Positions 1 through 8,627 are shown, counted from the first letter of the stretch. The stretch: DNA of 11,581 nt from an uncultured Carnobacterium sp. (GCA_937923125.1 CALALK010000071.1:1-11581), one strand, 5' to 3'. Notes: generated by a model from the letters alone, not told the origin. Made by a program: numbers and translations.

Positions 1-3000
1 AGTAAGTTATCCGGATCAGTCAACTCAAGCGTTGCACGTCCACCGCCAAATAAACGTGGGAATGTGCATTCAAATTGAGTACTTACGGCATCAAATGTTG
101 TTTTAAAGCGAGTTGTTACTTCCTCGTCCATTTCCGTAATGGTTTCTTCTAACGTTTGTTTCGCTTCTAGTAAATCTTGTTGTTGCGCTGTTAAGAATGT
201 GAAACGTTCTTGTACCGCTTCAAACTCCTCAATCGCTAACAAGTTTACAGCACCCATTTGTTCAATTTGTTGTTTCAAACTACGAACCAGTTTTGAAGCT
301 TCTTCAATCGACATATCGAGTGTTGTTTTAGCAATCGCTGCTTCAAACGTTAATTCGTATTCTTCGCTCAAGTACGTTAATTTTTGGTCAATTGAGATTT
401 CGAAACGATTCGCTTTTGTTTCTAATCGAGTTTGATTCTTCAATTGATCTTGTAATTGATGTTGTGCTTGCGTACGAGCTGCTTCAGACTGCTTCACATG
501 AATTTCTAAAGCTGCACGTTCTTCACGTAACTCTTTAATGAGGGCATCCAATTCATCCACTTGAGCTTTTAACGCGTCAAATTCTTCTTGGATTTTTGCG
601 TAAATGGCCTCATCTTCCTCTTGATTACGAGATTGTTCAGATTTCTTAGAGTGTAATAGTTCAATTTGATCTTCTAAACGTGTTTTTTGAAGTTTTGTTT
701 GATGAATTTCACGTTTTTCTTGGTTAAATTGTTCTTGTACACGAGCGCGATTTGTTCCAAGTTCTTGCAGTTCTTTTTGCTTTTCTTGGATTTGTTGAGA
801 TTTATCTTCGTTCGATAATTGAAGATAATCCAGTTCTTTTTTCAAGGAAGCATTTGCTTTTTGAAGGGCCACTAATTTCTCATGGTTTTCAACATATTGC
901 TCCTCTAATTGTTCATATGCTTCAATCAGTTCATCCATTTCAAATTGGTTCGCTTGTTGAATACGTTCGTGCTTTTGAACTTCTTCAAGCGCAAATCTTG
1001 ATTGGAATTCTAATTGGTTGAGAGTTTGTTCCAATTGAGTATGACTTGCATTTAGTGCACGATACTCTTCTTCTAGCTTGTTCTTTTCAGCGGTCACTTT
1101 TTGGAATTGTGCGGATAATTTTTCATATTCCGCTTTTGCTTCTTCGAATTGCTTCGTCACTGTTTCTAATTGACTGTTACGTCGAACGAGTGATTGTTGG
1201 CCAGAGTTCTTAGAAGCTCCCCCTGTCATCGAACCACCAGCATTGACAACGTCTCCTTCAAGTGAAACTAAACGATAACGATAACCCAGTTGCTTCGCCA
1301 ATTGTTGAGCTACTGCTAACGTTGTGGTTACAAGCGTTGTTCCAAGTAAGTTTTTGATAATAGACGTATATTTTTTATCCGTTGAAACGAGTTCACTAGC
1401 GATTCCGATAAAACCATCGACTTTTTTCGCTTGGCTTAAAACTGTATCTGGTACTTGTTTTTCTTTAATAATCGATAATGGTAAGAACGTTGCACGTCCT
1501 AGACGATTTGTTTTTAAATAGGTAATCGCTTTGGCAGCAGCCTTCTCATCTGTTACAACGATATGCTGACTTGTTGCTCCTAGCGCGATATCGATAGCTG
1601 TTGTTAATTGATCATCTACACGGATTAGTTCCGCTACAGAATTGACAACACCCGGTAAATCCGTTTTGTGTTTAAGAACTTCACGAACCCCTTGATAGTA
1701 ACCAGCGTAGTCTTCAGAAACTTGTTTTAAGCTTCGAACCGTAGCTTGTAATTGTTGAAGGTGGCGTTCTTTTTCCATCCCTTCACTAGAAAGAGTTGAA
1801 TGTTCTTCACTCACTTTAGCAAGTTTTTCTTTTAGCTTAGAAAGTTGTTTGGCAACTGTTTCTTTTTCTTTTGTAGTTACCTCTATTTTTTCAATAAACG
1901 CATTTGCTTTTTCTTCTAAAGCACGATGCTCTTCATCGAAGGAATCAAAACGCTCTGTCATTTTTTCTTGAGTATTTTGATTGATTTCCATTGCCTTCTC
2001 TAAGTTTTTTTCTTGGTTTAACAAACGTGAGATTTCTTGTAATTGTTCAATATAACGATTTTGAAGGTCTTTAACGCTTTCCTCGTTACTTTGACTTAAT
2101 TGGTCTAATTCTTCGACTAACTGGCTCCAAGCCTCTTCTACGTTCTTTAATTCAACCTTACGCTCGACTTGATTCTTTTCAAGCTGTGCTAGTTTTGCTT
2201 CCACTTCTTCTAACTCACGAAGAGCAGCGGCTAATGCTTCTTGATTTTCCTCATCACTACGTTCAGCGAATTGACGACGTTGCTCGAATACTTTACGTTG
2301 ACCATCCAATTGTTCAACTTTTTGGATTAATTCCACGTATTCTTCTTGTTTGGCATCGAGTTCTTCATTACGGGCTTCAAGTTTGATTTGGTTTTCCTCA
2401 ATATCCACTTGAAGGCTTTCTAATGTTGCTTCTGTTTGTGCTAATTGCTCTTGCAGTTGTTCTACTTCTTGAAGAGCTACTTTCCACTGCGCATTTAACG
2501 TTTCGATTTCGACTGCTAAAAGTGCTGTTTCTACATCTTCTAACTGTTCTTTCTTCGAAACATACGCAATCGCCTTTTCACGTTGTTCTTCCAGTGGTGC
2601 TAATTGTCCTTCAATCTCATGAAGAATATCTTCCACACGATTCAAGTGATCTTGCGTTTGATTCAATTTACGTTGGGCTTGATTCTTACGGTCTTTGTAT
2701 TTTAATACTCCAGCCGCTTCTTCGATAATCATTCGACGTTCTTCAGGCTTTTCGTTAAAGATTTGCTCAACTTTCCCTTGAGAAATCAAAGCAAACGAGT
2801 CTTTCCCTAACCCTGAATCCATCATTAAGTCTGTAATATCTTTCAAACGAACAGGTTTCTTGTTAATTAAGAAATCACTTGCCCCATTACGATTCAAACG
2901 ACGCGTTAACACGACTTGTGTTTGATCCGTTGCCAACACTTTGTCTTCGTTATTGATATACAGATTAACTTCGGCAATATTCACTGGTTTTCTTGTTTGA

Positions 3001-3206
3001 GAACCCGCGAAGATAACGTCATCCATCCGTTTCCCACGTAAACTCTTAGCCGATTGTTCCCCAAGAACCCACTTAATCGCTTCAGAAAGATTGGACTTTC
3101 CACTACCATTAGGTCCTACAACCGCAGTCACGCCTTTATCGAATTCAATTGTTGTCTTATCGGCAAATGATTTAAATCCCGACATTTCAATTTTTTCTAA
3201 TTGCAT
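1..3206 (-). CDS. smc: Chromosome partition protein SMC, 3'-truncated by the window edge
   Basis: SMC is the ATPase core of the SMC-ScpAB condensin, which compacts and helps segregate the nucleoid. The frame is open from the ATG at 3206 to the left edge and gives 1068 residues. The N-terminal head opens MQLEKIEMSGFKSFADKT and has a Walker A motif, GPNGSGKS, at residues 31-38, followed by WVLGEQSAKSLRG. A long Glu/Gln/Lys-rich coiled coil covers about residues 170-495. The hinge covers about 499-668 and ends in the family motif GDVVNAGGSMTGG (GGSMTGG at 657-663). A second coiled coil then returns to the C-terminal head, where LFGGGRATLELTDPDNLL is read just before the edge. Family members have about 1180 residues, so the ABC signature and Walker B lie outside the window. 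The ribosome binding site GAAAGGA (3214-3220) is 7 bases from the ATG, and rnc ends 17 bases upstream. The rnc-smc pairing is classical in Bacillota. No frameshift is seen. Confidence 0.97.
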   Translation of the reverse strand, partial: MQLEKIEMSGFKSFADKTTIEFDKGVTAVVGPNGSGKSNLSEAIKWVLGEQSAKSLRGKRMDDVIFAGSQTRKPVNIAEVNLYINNEDKVLATDQTQVVLTRRLNRNGASDFLINKKPVRLKDITDLMMDSGLGKDSFALISQGKVEQIFNEKPEERRMIIEEAAGVLKYKDRKNQAQRKLNQTQDHLNRVEDILHEIEGQLAPLEEQREKAIAYVSKKEQLEDVETALLAVEIETLNAQWKVALQEVEQLQEQLAQTEATLESLQVDIEENQIKLEARNEELDAKQEEYVELIQKVEQLDGQRKVFEQRRQFAERSDEENQEALAAALRELEEVEAKLAQLEKNQVERKVELKNVEEAWSQLVEELDQLSQSNEESVKDLQNRYIEQLQEISRLLNQEKNLEKAMEINQNTQEKMTERFDSFDEEHRALEEKANAFIEKIEVTTKEKETVAKQLSKLKEKLAKVSEEHSTLSSEGMEKERHLQQLQATVRSLKQVSEDYAGYYQGVREVLKHKTDLPGVVNSVAELIRVDDQLTTAIDIALGATSQHIVVTDEKAAAKAITYLKTNRLGRATFLPLSIIKEKQVPDTVLSQAKKVDGFIGIASELVSTDKKYTSIIKNLLGTTLVTTTLAVAQQLAKQLGYRYRLVSLEGDVVNAGGSMTGGASKNSGQQSLVRRNSQLETVTKQFEEAKAEYEKLSAQFQKVTAEKNKLEEEYRALNASHTQLEQTLNQLEFQSRFALEEVQKHERIQQANQFEMDELIEAYEQLEEQYVENHEKLVALQKANASLKKELDYLQLSNEDKSQQIQEKQKELQELGTNRARVQEQFNQEKREIHQTKLQKTRLEDQIELLHSKKSEQSRNQEEDEAIYAKIQEEFDALKAQVDELDALIKELREERAALEIHVKQSEAARTQAQHQLQDQLKNQTRLETKANRFEISIDQKLTYLSEEYELTFEAAIAKTTLDMSIEEASKLVRSLKQQIEQMGAVNLLAIEEFEAVQERFTFLTAQQQDLLEAKQTLEETITEMDEEVTTRFKTTFDAVSTQFECTFPRLFGGGRATLELTDPDNL

Positions 3207-3223
3207 GCTTTAATCCTTTCTTT

Positions 3224-3934
3224 CTATGAAAGAGAACTGTTTGTCAGTTCTTCCATAGTCAATTTTGCAGCCATTTGCTCGGCTGCCTTTTTCGTTTTAC
3301 CGCTCGCAGTTTTGTATTTCTTTCCATCCACGGTTACTTGAACGGTAAATACTTTATCATGCGAAGGTCCTTCTTCTTTAATCAATTCATAACGAATATG
3401 AACGGTACCATTTTGTTGTAAATACTCTTGTAATTCTGTTTTGAAATCAGTAATCAGTTCATATCGTCCATTTTTTATTTTAGGAACAATCACTTGGTCT
3501 AAGAAACGTTGTACTTCTTCCATGCCTTTATCAAGATAAAGAGCACCAATAAACGCTTCGAATACGTCACAGAGAACTGCTGGCTTTTCACGTCCACCGC
3601 TCAATGTTTCTCCTTTTCCTAGAAGCATATACTCATTTAGAGAACATTCCTTTGCTAACATCGATAAGCTATCTTCGCAAACAATTTGAGCTCTCAGTTT
3701 TGTTAATTGGCCTTCTTTAAAATGAGGAAATTGTCTAAAAAGCCAATCTGAAATATTGAGTTCTAAAACGGCATCTCCAAGAAACTCGATGCGCTCGTTA
3801 TAAATTCCCTTCATCTCTTTATGCTCATTGGCATACGAAGAGTGAGTCATCGCTTCGACGAGCAATGCCTCGTTTTTAAACGAAATATCGAACTTCTCTT
3901 TTAAAATTGCTGAGAGTGCTTGTATCTCTTTCAT
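3224..3934 (-). CDS. rnc: Ribonuclease III
   Basis: RNase III is a cytosolic double-strand-specific endoribonuclease that processes rRNA precursors and structured mRNAs. The protein has 236 residues, a normal length. The N-terminal endonuclease domain (about 1-155) carries the signature NERIEFLGDAVLEL at 46-59. The expected metal and catalytic acidic residues are E47, E50 and D54, plus D123 and E126 in DVFEAFIGALYLD. The C-terminal double-stranded RNA-binding domain (about 162-231) starts DFKTELQEYLQQ and ends with the typical KKAAEQMAA helix. The ATG at 3934 has a full AGGAGG site (3940-3945) 5 bases upstream, which fixes the start. rnc is the first gene of its own transcription unit, behind the promoter at 3967-3995, and is followed 17 bases later by smc. 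It is not next to acpP, its neighbour in Bacillus subtilis. Confidence 0.97.
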   Translation of the reverse strand: MKEIQALSAILKEKFDISFKNEALLVEAMTHSSYANEHKEMKGIYNERIEFLGDAVLELNISDWLFRQFPHFKEGQLTKLRAQIVCEDSLSMLAKECSLNEYMLLGKGETLSGGREKPAVLCDVFEAFIGALYLDKGMEEVQRFLDQVIVPKIKNGRYELITDFKTELQEYLQQNGTVHIRYELIKEEGPSHDKVFTVQVTVDGKKYKTASGKTKKAAEQMAAKLTMEELTNSSLS

Positions 3935-3939
3935 GATGG

Positions 3940-3945
3940 CCTCCT
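3940..3945 (-). promoter_or_regulatory. Ribosome binding site of rnc
   Basis: On the minus strand this reads AGGAGG, a complete Shine-Dalgarno core, 5 bases before the rnc ATG. It supports the ATG at 3934 and suggests efficient initiation on the short (about 26-base) leader. Confidence 0.85.
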
Positions 3946-3966
3946 GAAAAATTCCTTATCTTCAAT

Positions 3967-3995
3967 ATTATACGCGTTTTGGGGTTAGATTACAA
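3967..3995 (-). promoter_or_regulatory. Predicted sigma-A promoter for rnc-smc
   Basis: On the minus strand a perfect -10 hexamer TATAAT (3967-3972) is preceded, after exactly 17 bases, by TTGTAA (3990-3995), which matches the -35 consensus TTGACA at four of six positions. Transcription would start near 3960-3961, leaving a leader of about 26 bases before the rnc ATG. The -35 box is only 11 bases beyond the end of the terminator's T-run, so the next unit is restarted immediately. This is the only intergenic space in the window large enough for a promoter. It is a prediction from sequence; no activity data are available. Confidence 0.8.
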
Positions 3996-4006
3996 ATTTA
4001 CGCCAC

Positions 4007-4039
4007 AAAAAACGGCTTGAATTCAGAGTTTCAAGCCGT
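4007..4039 (-). terminator. Rho-independent terminator after hflX
   Basis: A perfect 10-base-pair inverted repeat (ACGGCTTGAA at 4030-4039 and TTCAAGCCGT at 4012-4021, minus-strand reading) encloses an 8-base loop. A run of six T residues (4012-4007) overlaps and follows the stem. It starts 10 bases after the hflX stop codon. The T-run lies only on the minus-strand side, so it acts on transcripts leaving hflX. It should end the xseA-to-hflX transcript and insulate rnc-smc. Confidence 0.92.
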
Positions 4040-4049
4040 GTTAAAATTT

Positions 4050-5252
4050 TTATTTACGATATCCTTTTACGCAATATTGATTTTTCTCTTCGTCATAGTT
4101 TAATGACTCCACAAGAGTACGCTGTTGCAGCTGATTCAACTCTTTCGTTTGTGTTACTTCCAACCATTCTTCATAGTAAGTCATTTGTGCTTTTACTTGT
4201 TCTTTCAAGAAAGCTTTTAATCGTTCCACATCCGCTTCCTTTACTGCAGAAATTTGAATCGAAGGGTAAAGATTTGGTTGAAATTCGCCTTCAATCAAAT
4301 CTGTCTTATTGTAGACTGTGACCATCGGAATTTCTTGCATTTCTAAGTCATTTACTAAATCAATTACGGTCTTTTCATGTAGTGAAAATTGAGCATTTGA
4401 CGCATCCACGACATGAACTAACAAATCGACATCTGCACTTTCTTCAAGTGTTGATTCAAACGCATGAATCAATGTCGTTGGCAACTCTTGAATGAATCCA
4501 ACTGTATCCGTTATTGTTACTTCAAAGTTTGGGAACAAGTCCACTTGTCTTGTTAATGGGTCTAACGTTGCAAACAATTGATCCATTTGGTATGTACCCG
4601 CATGTGTTAATTGATTTAAAATCGTAGACTTCCCAGCATTCGTATAACCGATTAATCCAAGTTGGAATCCATTAGAACTCTTTCTCTTCTCGCGTGAACG
4701 TTCACGGTGTTTCTTGATTTGTTCTAGCTGTTCTTCGATATCTTGGATTTGCTTACGAATATAACGTCTATCGGTTTCTAAACGCGTTTCCCCTGGACCA
4801 CGTGTTCCGATTCCCCCACCTTGACGAGACAAGCCTTCACGTTGTCCAGAAAGACGAGGTAGTAAGTAGTTTAATTGCGCGAGCTGTACTTGAAGTTTCC
4901 CTTCTTTAGAGCGAGCACGCATTGCAAAAATATCTAAAATTAATTGCACACGGTCAATGATACGACAGTTAATCGTTTCATTTAGATTTTTCACCATCGA
5001 GCCTGTGAGCGATTGATAGAATACAACAAGGTCCACTTCTAGTTCATCGACAAGATGGCTGATTTCTTCCACTTTCCCTTTTCCAACAAGGGTACGTCCA
5101 CTAATCGACTCACGTTTTTGGGTCACTGTAGCAACCACTTCACCCATCGCAGTATCGACTAATTGTGCAAGCTCTTGGTTGGCATATGCGAAATCTTCAT
5201 CCGTTTGCGTCGTTTGTACGCTTACGATTAATACGCGTTCTCTTTGTTCCAT
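4050..5252 (-). CDS. hflX: GTPase HflX
   Basis: HflX is a TRAFAC-class GTPase that binds the 50S subunit and splits stalled or hibernating ribosomes under stress. The protein has 400 residues, slightly shorter than the E. coli homologue (426). The N-terminal HflX domain includes LVGKGKVEEI (55-64), the glycine-rich segment GIGTRGPGETRLETDRR (147-163) and a charged helical linker (about 164-192). The G domain follows: G1 GYTNAGKS (202-209), G2 threonine in LFATLDP (T229), G3 DTVGFI (249-254), G4 NKTD (315-318) and G5 SAV (335-337). A short C-terminal domain closes the protein. The ATG lies one base after the miaA stop codon, and its strong ribosome binding site is made from the last miaA codons, so translation is probably coupled to miaA. 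A terminator follows directly. The miaA-hflX pairing is common in bacteria. Confidence 0.96.
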   Translation of the reverse strand: MEQRERVLIVSVQTTQTDEDFAYANQELAQLVDTAMGEVVATVTQKRESISGRTLVGKGKVEEISHLVDELEVDLVVFYQSLTGSMVKNLNETINCRIIDRVQLILDIFAMRARSKEGKLQVQLAQLNYLLPRLSGQREGLSRQGGGIGTRGPGETRLETDRRYIRKQIQDIEEQLEQIKKHRERSREKRKSSNGFQLGLIGYTNAGKSTILNQLTHAGTYQMDQLFATLDPLTRQVDLFPNFEVTITDTVGFIQELPTTLIHAFESTLEESADVDLLVHVVDASNAQFSLHEKTVIDLVNDLEMQEIPMVTVYNKTDLIEGEFQPNLYPSIQISAVKEADVERLKAFLKEQVKAQMTYYEEWLEVTQTKELNQLQQRTLVESLNYDEEKNQYCVKGYRK

Positions 5253-5253
5253 T

Positions 5254-6195
5254 CTATCCCTCCTCTACAAAAGCTGATAGTTCTTCTAATAGTTCTTCTT
5301 TCTCGTTTGGATTCTCTAATAAATTCACCCAACGAATTTGTGGAAGACGATTTCTAAACCACGTTAATTGTCGTTTCGCGTATCGTCTTGAGTTTTGTTG
5401 AATGGTCGCAATAATCGCTTCACGCGACTGCTCCCCTTCAAAATACGGAATCCATTCCTTATATCCAATTCCACTTATCGATTGGATATCTAGACCTTTT
5501 GATTTTTCATATAAATCTCTTGCTTCTTCTTCAAGACCTGCCCCGCACATCAGTTCTACACGCAAATTAATACGCTCATATAGAAGTGCGCGGTCTGTAT
5601 TTAAACCAATAATAAACGCATCATAGTGCGGCGTTTTTTGAATTTCTAGGCTTGAAAATTTCTTACCGGTCGCATGAATGACTTCTAGCGCACGAATCAC
5701 ACGTCTAGGATTATTGACCGAAATTTTAGAAGCAGCCTCAGGGTCTACCTCATTCAGTTCATTCCAAAGCGCCTGCGACCCTTTTTCTTCCAGTTCTTTT
5801 TCTTTTAATAAACGAAAGTCCGGATCGTTGGAACCCTCTCCGCTATAATGAAACCCATATAGTAGTCCTTCGATATAAAGCCCAGTACCACCAACAATAA
5901 TCGGTAGCTTCCCGCGACTCGTAATCTCTGCAATCGCTGCTTCTGCCTTCTCTTTAAAGTCACTTGCGGTAAAAGGTTCATCCCACTCACAAATGTCTAG
6001 TAAGTGATGAGGAACGCCTTCTTTTTCTTCCTCAGTCACTTTTGCAGTTCCAATATCAAGCCCCTTATACACTTGAAGCGAGTCTCCATTAATGATTTCG
6101 CCATTGAAGTGTTTTGCAAGTTCAATACTGAGAGCTGTTTTTCCTACCGCAGTTGGTCCCACGATGATCATAATTTTTGGTAGCTTATCGCTCAT
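5254..6195 (-). CDS. miaA: tRNA dimethylallyltransferase (MiaA)
   Basis: MiaA transfers the dimethylallyl group of DMAPP to N6 of adenosine 37 in tRNAs reading codons that begin with U, the first step of i6A/ms2i6A formation, which stabilises codon-anticodon pairing. The 313-residue length is typical. Visible motifs are the P-loop GPTAVGKT (13-20), the conserved segment INGDSLQVYKGLDIGTAK (35-52, with D38 in the catalytic position), GGTGLYIEGL (102-111), NNPRRVIRALEV (161-172), SGIGYKE (241-247) and AKRQLTWFRNR (273-283). The ATG overlaps the end of the upstream GDPD gene by 11 bases. The ribosome binding site AAAGGAG (6200-6206) lies inside that gene, only 4 bases from the ATG, which is a little tight. 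The last codons form the hflX ribosome binding site. Confidence 0.97.
   Translation of the reverse strand: MSDKLPKIMIIVGPTAVGKTALSIELAKHFNGEIINGDSLQVYKGLDIGTAKVTEEEKEGVPHHLLDICEWDEPFTASDFKEKAEAAIAEITSRGKLPIIVGGTGLYIEGLLYGFHYSGEGSNDPDFRLLKEKELEEKGSQALWNELNEVDPEAASKISVNNPRRVIRALEVIHATGKKFSSLEIQKTPHYDAFIIGLNTDRALLYERINLRVELMCGAGLEEEARDLYEKSKGLDIQSISGIGYKEWIPYFEGEQSREAIIATIQQNSRRYAKRQLTWFRNRLPQIRWVNLLENPNEKEELLEELSAFVEEG
5258..5264 (-). promoter_or_regulatory. hflX ribosome binding site embedded in the end of miaA
   Basis: On the minus strand this reads AGGAGGG, 5 bases before the hflX ATG. It is made from the last Glu-Glu-Gly codons of miaA, just before the miaA stop. Ribosomes terminating on miaA would sit on this site, so coupling of hflX to miaA translation is likely. 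Confidence 0.8.
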
Positions 6196-6913
6196 AGTTC
6201 TCCTTTAATTGTAACGCCTTTTCCGGATAGTCCGTAAAAATAGCTTCAATCTGTAGTTCAAAGCAACGGTTAATGTCTTTATCTTCATTCACGGTCCAAA
6301 CACGTAAAGGCAACTGATTCGTATTCCATTCAAGCGTCCAATCGAGCAACTTCAAATCAGGATGATACGATTCTTTTTCAAGCATGGCATCCCCTTTATT
6401 CGCCCACTCCTTAGACTCAAAGAGAAGCCCAATTTCTTGAGAAGGATTTGCTTGTTTCAGTTCAACTAGTGTATAAGGATTAAAACTTGAATAGACAATG
6501 GCAAATGGCCAAGTCTTGGTACCTTGCAGTGCAAGACATTTCTCAACGAGACCTTTATATTGAATAACATCTGTTTTTAACTCAATATTTAATTGACCAT
6601 TGAAACCTAACTCTTTCAGCAATAGGAGTACTTCTTCAAGAGTTGGAATCTTCTCACCTGCATATTTGTTATGAAACCAACTTCCTGCATCCATTACTTT
6701 GATTTCTACTAGCGTTAAGTTTCTGATTTCTCCAGTTGCATTAGTTGTACGGTCGACCGTTTCATCATGAATAACAACTAAATGCCCATCCTTTGTTAGG
6801 TGGACATCGAGTTCGATGCCGTCACTACCGACACGCACTGCTTCTTTAAATGAAGCAAGTGTGTTTTCTGGATGAGTCCCTTTACTCCCTCTATGTGCAA
6901 AGATTTTTGTCAT
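6185..6913 (-). CDS. Cytosolic glycerophosphodiester phosphodiesterase (GDPD family, UgpQ-like)
   Basis: GDPD enzymes hydrolyse glycerophosphodiesters, such as deacylated phospholipids, to glycerol-3-phosphate and an alcohol. The protein has 242 residues and makes one TIM-barrel domain. The catalytic pattern is complete: HRG (7-9), PENT (15-18), the metal site GIELDVHLTKDGHLVVIHD (32-50) with E34, D36 and H49, NIELK (109-113) with E111, VWTVN (205-209) and the closing FTDYP (226-230). There is no signal peptide or membrane segment, so it should act in the cytoplasm, like E. coli UgpQ and unlike periplasmic GlpQ. Its ATG overlaps the recN stop (ATGA), with a modest AAGGTGA site (6920-6926) 6 bases upstream. 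Its end overlaps miaA by 11 bases. It lies in an operon of nucleic-acid genes with no evident metabolic partner. The exact substrate cannot be told from sequence. Confidence 0.93.
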   Translation of the reverse strand: MTKIFAHRGSKGTHPENTLASFKEAVRVGSDGIELDVHLTKDGHLVVIHDETVDRTTNATGEIRNLTLVEIKVMDAGSWFHNKYAGEKIPTLEEVLLLLKELGFNGQLNIELKTDVIQYKGLVEKCLALQGTKTWPFAIVYSSFNPYTLVELKQANPSQEIGLLFESKEWANKGDAMLEKESYHPDLKLLDWTLEWNTNQLPLRVWTVNEDKDINRCFELQIEAIFTDYPEKALQLKENYER

Positions 6914-8622
6914 TTGCGTTCACCTTCTGCTCGTGTATCATTTTCCTGTTTAATCGCGTTTGAAATTTGTAATAATTCTTTTGCGTTTTCAAGTGTTAAT
7001 GCTGTAATCATCGTACCTGAAAGCATACGTGCGATTTCTTCTGTACGTTCTGTTTGGTCCATCACTTTTAGAATCGTATGCGTACGGTCACCTTCTTCAA
7101 CTTTTTCAATATGAATATGCGTATCCGCCATACTGGCCACTTGTGGTAAATGCGTAATACTCAATACTTGAGCATATTCAGAAATGTAGTGCATTTTAGA
7201 AGCAATCGCCTGCGCCACACGTCCGCTAACTCCTGTATCCACTTCGTCAAAAATAATCGTTCCAACGAGTTGTTCTTTCGTGAAGATGGATTTCATCGCT
7301 AATGTAATACGCGACAACTCCCCACCAGAAACAATCTTGCTAAGAGGCTTCAATGGTTCCCCTTTATTCGTCGAAATATAAAACTCAACAAGATCGATTC
7401 CTGTTTCAAGTAAGGCTTCTGATGTCTCAAATTGAATAGCAAATTGCGCATTCTCCATATAAAGACCGTGCAATTCACTCACAATATCTGCCTCTAAGCG
7501 TTTAGCGACTTCACGACGGATGCTTGAAATCTTGTCTGCAATCGCGAAGGCTTCAAGAGTCGCCTGCTTCAACACTTTTTCAGTTTCAGCGATTAACGCT
7601 TCTTTATTTTCAATCTTATTCAAAGCATCTCTTGCTTTATCTTGGAAGGCTAGAATTTCTTCTGCATCATCCCCATATTTACGTTTTAATTGATAGTAAA
7701 CATCGAGACGTTCTTCGATAAAGGCCAGACGTTCTTCATCAAATTCAGCATTTTCAATTTCATGACGAATCGCACTCGCAGCGTCTTGTAATTGATAATA
7801 AGCCTCGCTCATTTGCGTAGAAAGTGTCTTGAAGCTTGTTGAAATGGACTCCAAGCTTTCCACTTCACGTGTCGCTTCACCGATGGCATCGACACTTGAA
7901 TATTCTTCCCCTTCAAGGGCAGCAAGAGCTGTTTGAAGTGCCGTTTGGATTTTTTGGAAGTGTGTAAAGTACTCTTTTTCTTCGCTTAATTGTTCTTCCT
8001 CACCCACATAAATATTGGCTTCTTCGATTTCTTGCAATTGGAATTTCAACATATCTACGCGTTGTGCGTCTTCTTTTTCTGCTGTTTGCAACGCTCTGAG
8101 TTCTTGTTTAGCGGCTACGACTTTTGCATAAGCTTCATCGTATGAAGCCAATAATGGGCCCATTTGATGGTGTGCGAACTCATCTAATAGCCCTAAGTGT
8201 TTCTCTTCGTTTAATAATAAGAAATGCTCATTTTGGCCATGGATATCGATTAAATAAGGTCCGATTTGTTTAAGGAGCGCTACTGTAGCTAACTGTCCAT
8301 TAATACGGCAGTTTGATTTTCCATTTTGCAATAGTTCACGTTGAATCATTAATTCGTCTTCGATGACTTCAACCCCAAATTCTTGCAGCTTTTCAACAAC
8401 GGAAGGATCCTCAATTCGGAAAACACCTTGAATCAAGGACTTTTCTTCACCATAACGAATCATTTCGAGAGACGCACGTTCACCAATTAATAGGCCAACC
8501 GCATCAATAATAATCGATTTACCAGCGCCCGTTTCCCCGGTTAAAACCGTCATCCCTTTTTCAAACGTACACTGAACTTCTTCGATAATGGCAAAATTTT
8601 TAATATAAATCTCTTGAATCAA
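6910..8622 (-). CDS. recN: DNA repair protein RecN
   Basis: RecN is an SMC-like ATPase that gathers and tethers broken DNA ends during RecA-dependent double-strand-break repair. I place the start at the TTG at 8622 (570 residues). It then begins (M)IQEIYIKNFAIIEEV, as RecN proteins do, and a GGTGA site lies 5 bases upstream. A GTG at 8631 would give 573 residues, but the AAAGG would then abut the start codon. Motifs (TTG numbering): Walker A GETGAGKS (29-36), an N-terminal head ending near residue 150, two coiled-coil arms across about 155-390, the ABC signature SGGELSR (432-438), Walker B TIIFDEVD (455-462, D459 and E460) and the HLPQVA loop (491-496). Family length is about 550-575. It starts 12 bases after the tlyA stop and ends in a 4-base overlap with the GDPD gene. 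The argR gene usually found upstream is absent. Confidence 0.96.
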   Translation of the reverse strand: MIQEIYIKNFAIIEEVQCTFEKGMTVLTGETGAGKSIIIDAVGLLIGERASLEMIRYGEEKSLIQGVFRIEDPSVVEKLQEFGVEVIEDELMIQRELLQNGKSNCRINGQLATVALLKQIGPYLIDIHGQNEHFLLLNEEKHLGLLDEFAHHQMGPLLASYDEAYAKVVAAKQELRALQTAEKEDAQRVDMLKFQLQEIEEANIYVGEEEQLSEEKEYFTHFQKIQTALQTALAALEGEEYSSVDAIGEATREVESLESISTSFKTLSTQMSEAYYQLQDAASAIRHEIENAEFDEERLAFIEERLDVYYQLKRKYGDDAEEILAFQDKARDALNKIENKEALIAETEKVLKQATLEAFAIADKISSIRREVAKRLEADIVSELHGLYMENAQFAIQFETSEALLETGIDLVEFYISTNKGEPLKPLSKIVSGGELSRITLAMKSIFTKEQLVGTIIFDEVDTGVSGRVAQAIASKMHYISEYAQVLSITHLPQVASMADTHIHIEKVEEGDRTHTILKVMDQTERTEEIARMLSGTMITALTLENAKELLQISNAIKQENDTRAEGERK

Positions 8623-8627
8623 GTTCG

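Noticed and set aside
139..2728. Several plus-strand frames of 65-101 codons across this region, some leucine-rich and membrane-like (for example 2423-2728).
   Set aside because: They are antisense to the continuous smc coiled-coil frame. Glu/Gln/Lys-rich coiled coil read backwards gives Leu/Phe/Ser-rich products. No ribosome binding site or family resemblance is seen.
1..3206. Possible broken or missing gene at the left end, because no complete frame closes there.
   Set aside because: Translation from 3206 stays open to the edge and shows SMC motifs at both ends of the visible frame, so it is simply cut by the window.
3935..3966. RNase III autoregulatory hairpin in the rnc leader, as known in E. 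coli.
   Set aside because: The predicted leader is only about 26 bases and shows no long inverted repeat.
4012..4041. The inverted repeat as a bidirectional or plus-strand terminator.
   Set aside because: The plus-strand side after the stem reads GTTAAAATTTTTA without an immediate T-run, and no plus-strand gene approaches it.
5805..5990. A 61-codon minus-strand frame inside miaA.
   Set aside because: It is out of frame within an intact, well-conserved miaA and has no support of its own.
6910..8622. recN with smc and nuclease genes as a possible SMC-type defence system.
   Set aside because: All are standard housekeeping orthologues with full family motifs. No accessory defence component, mobile-element border or composition shift is visible.
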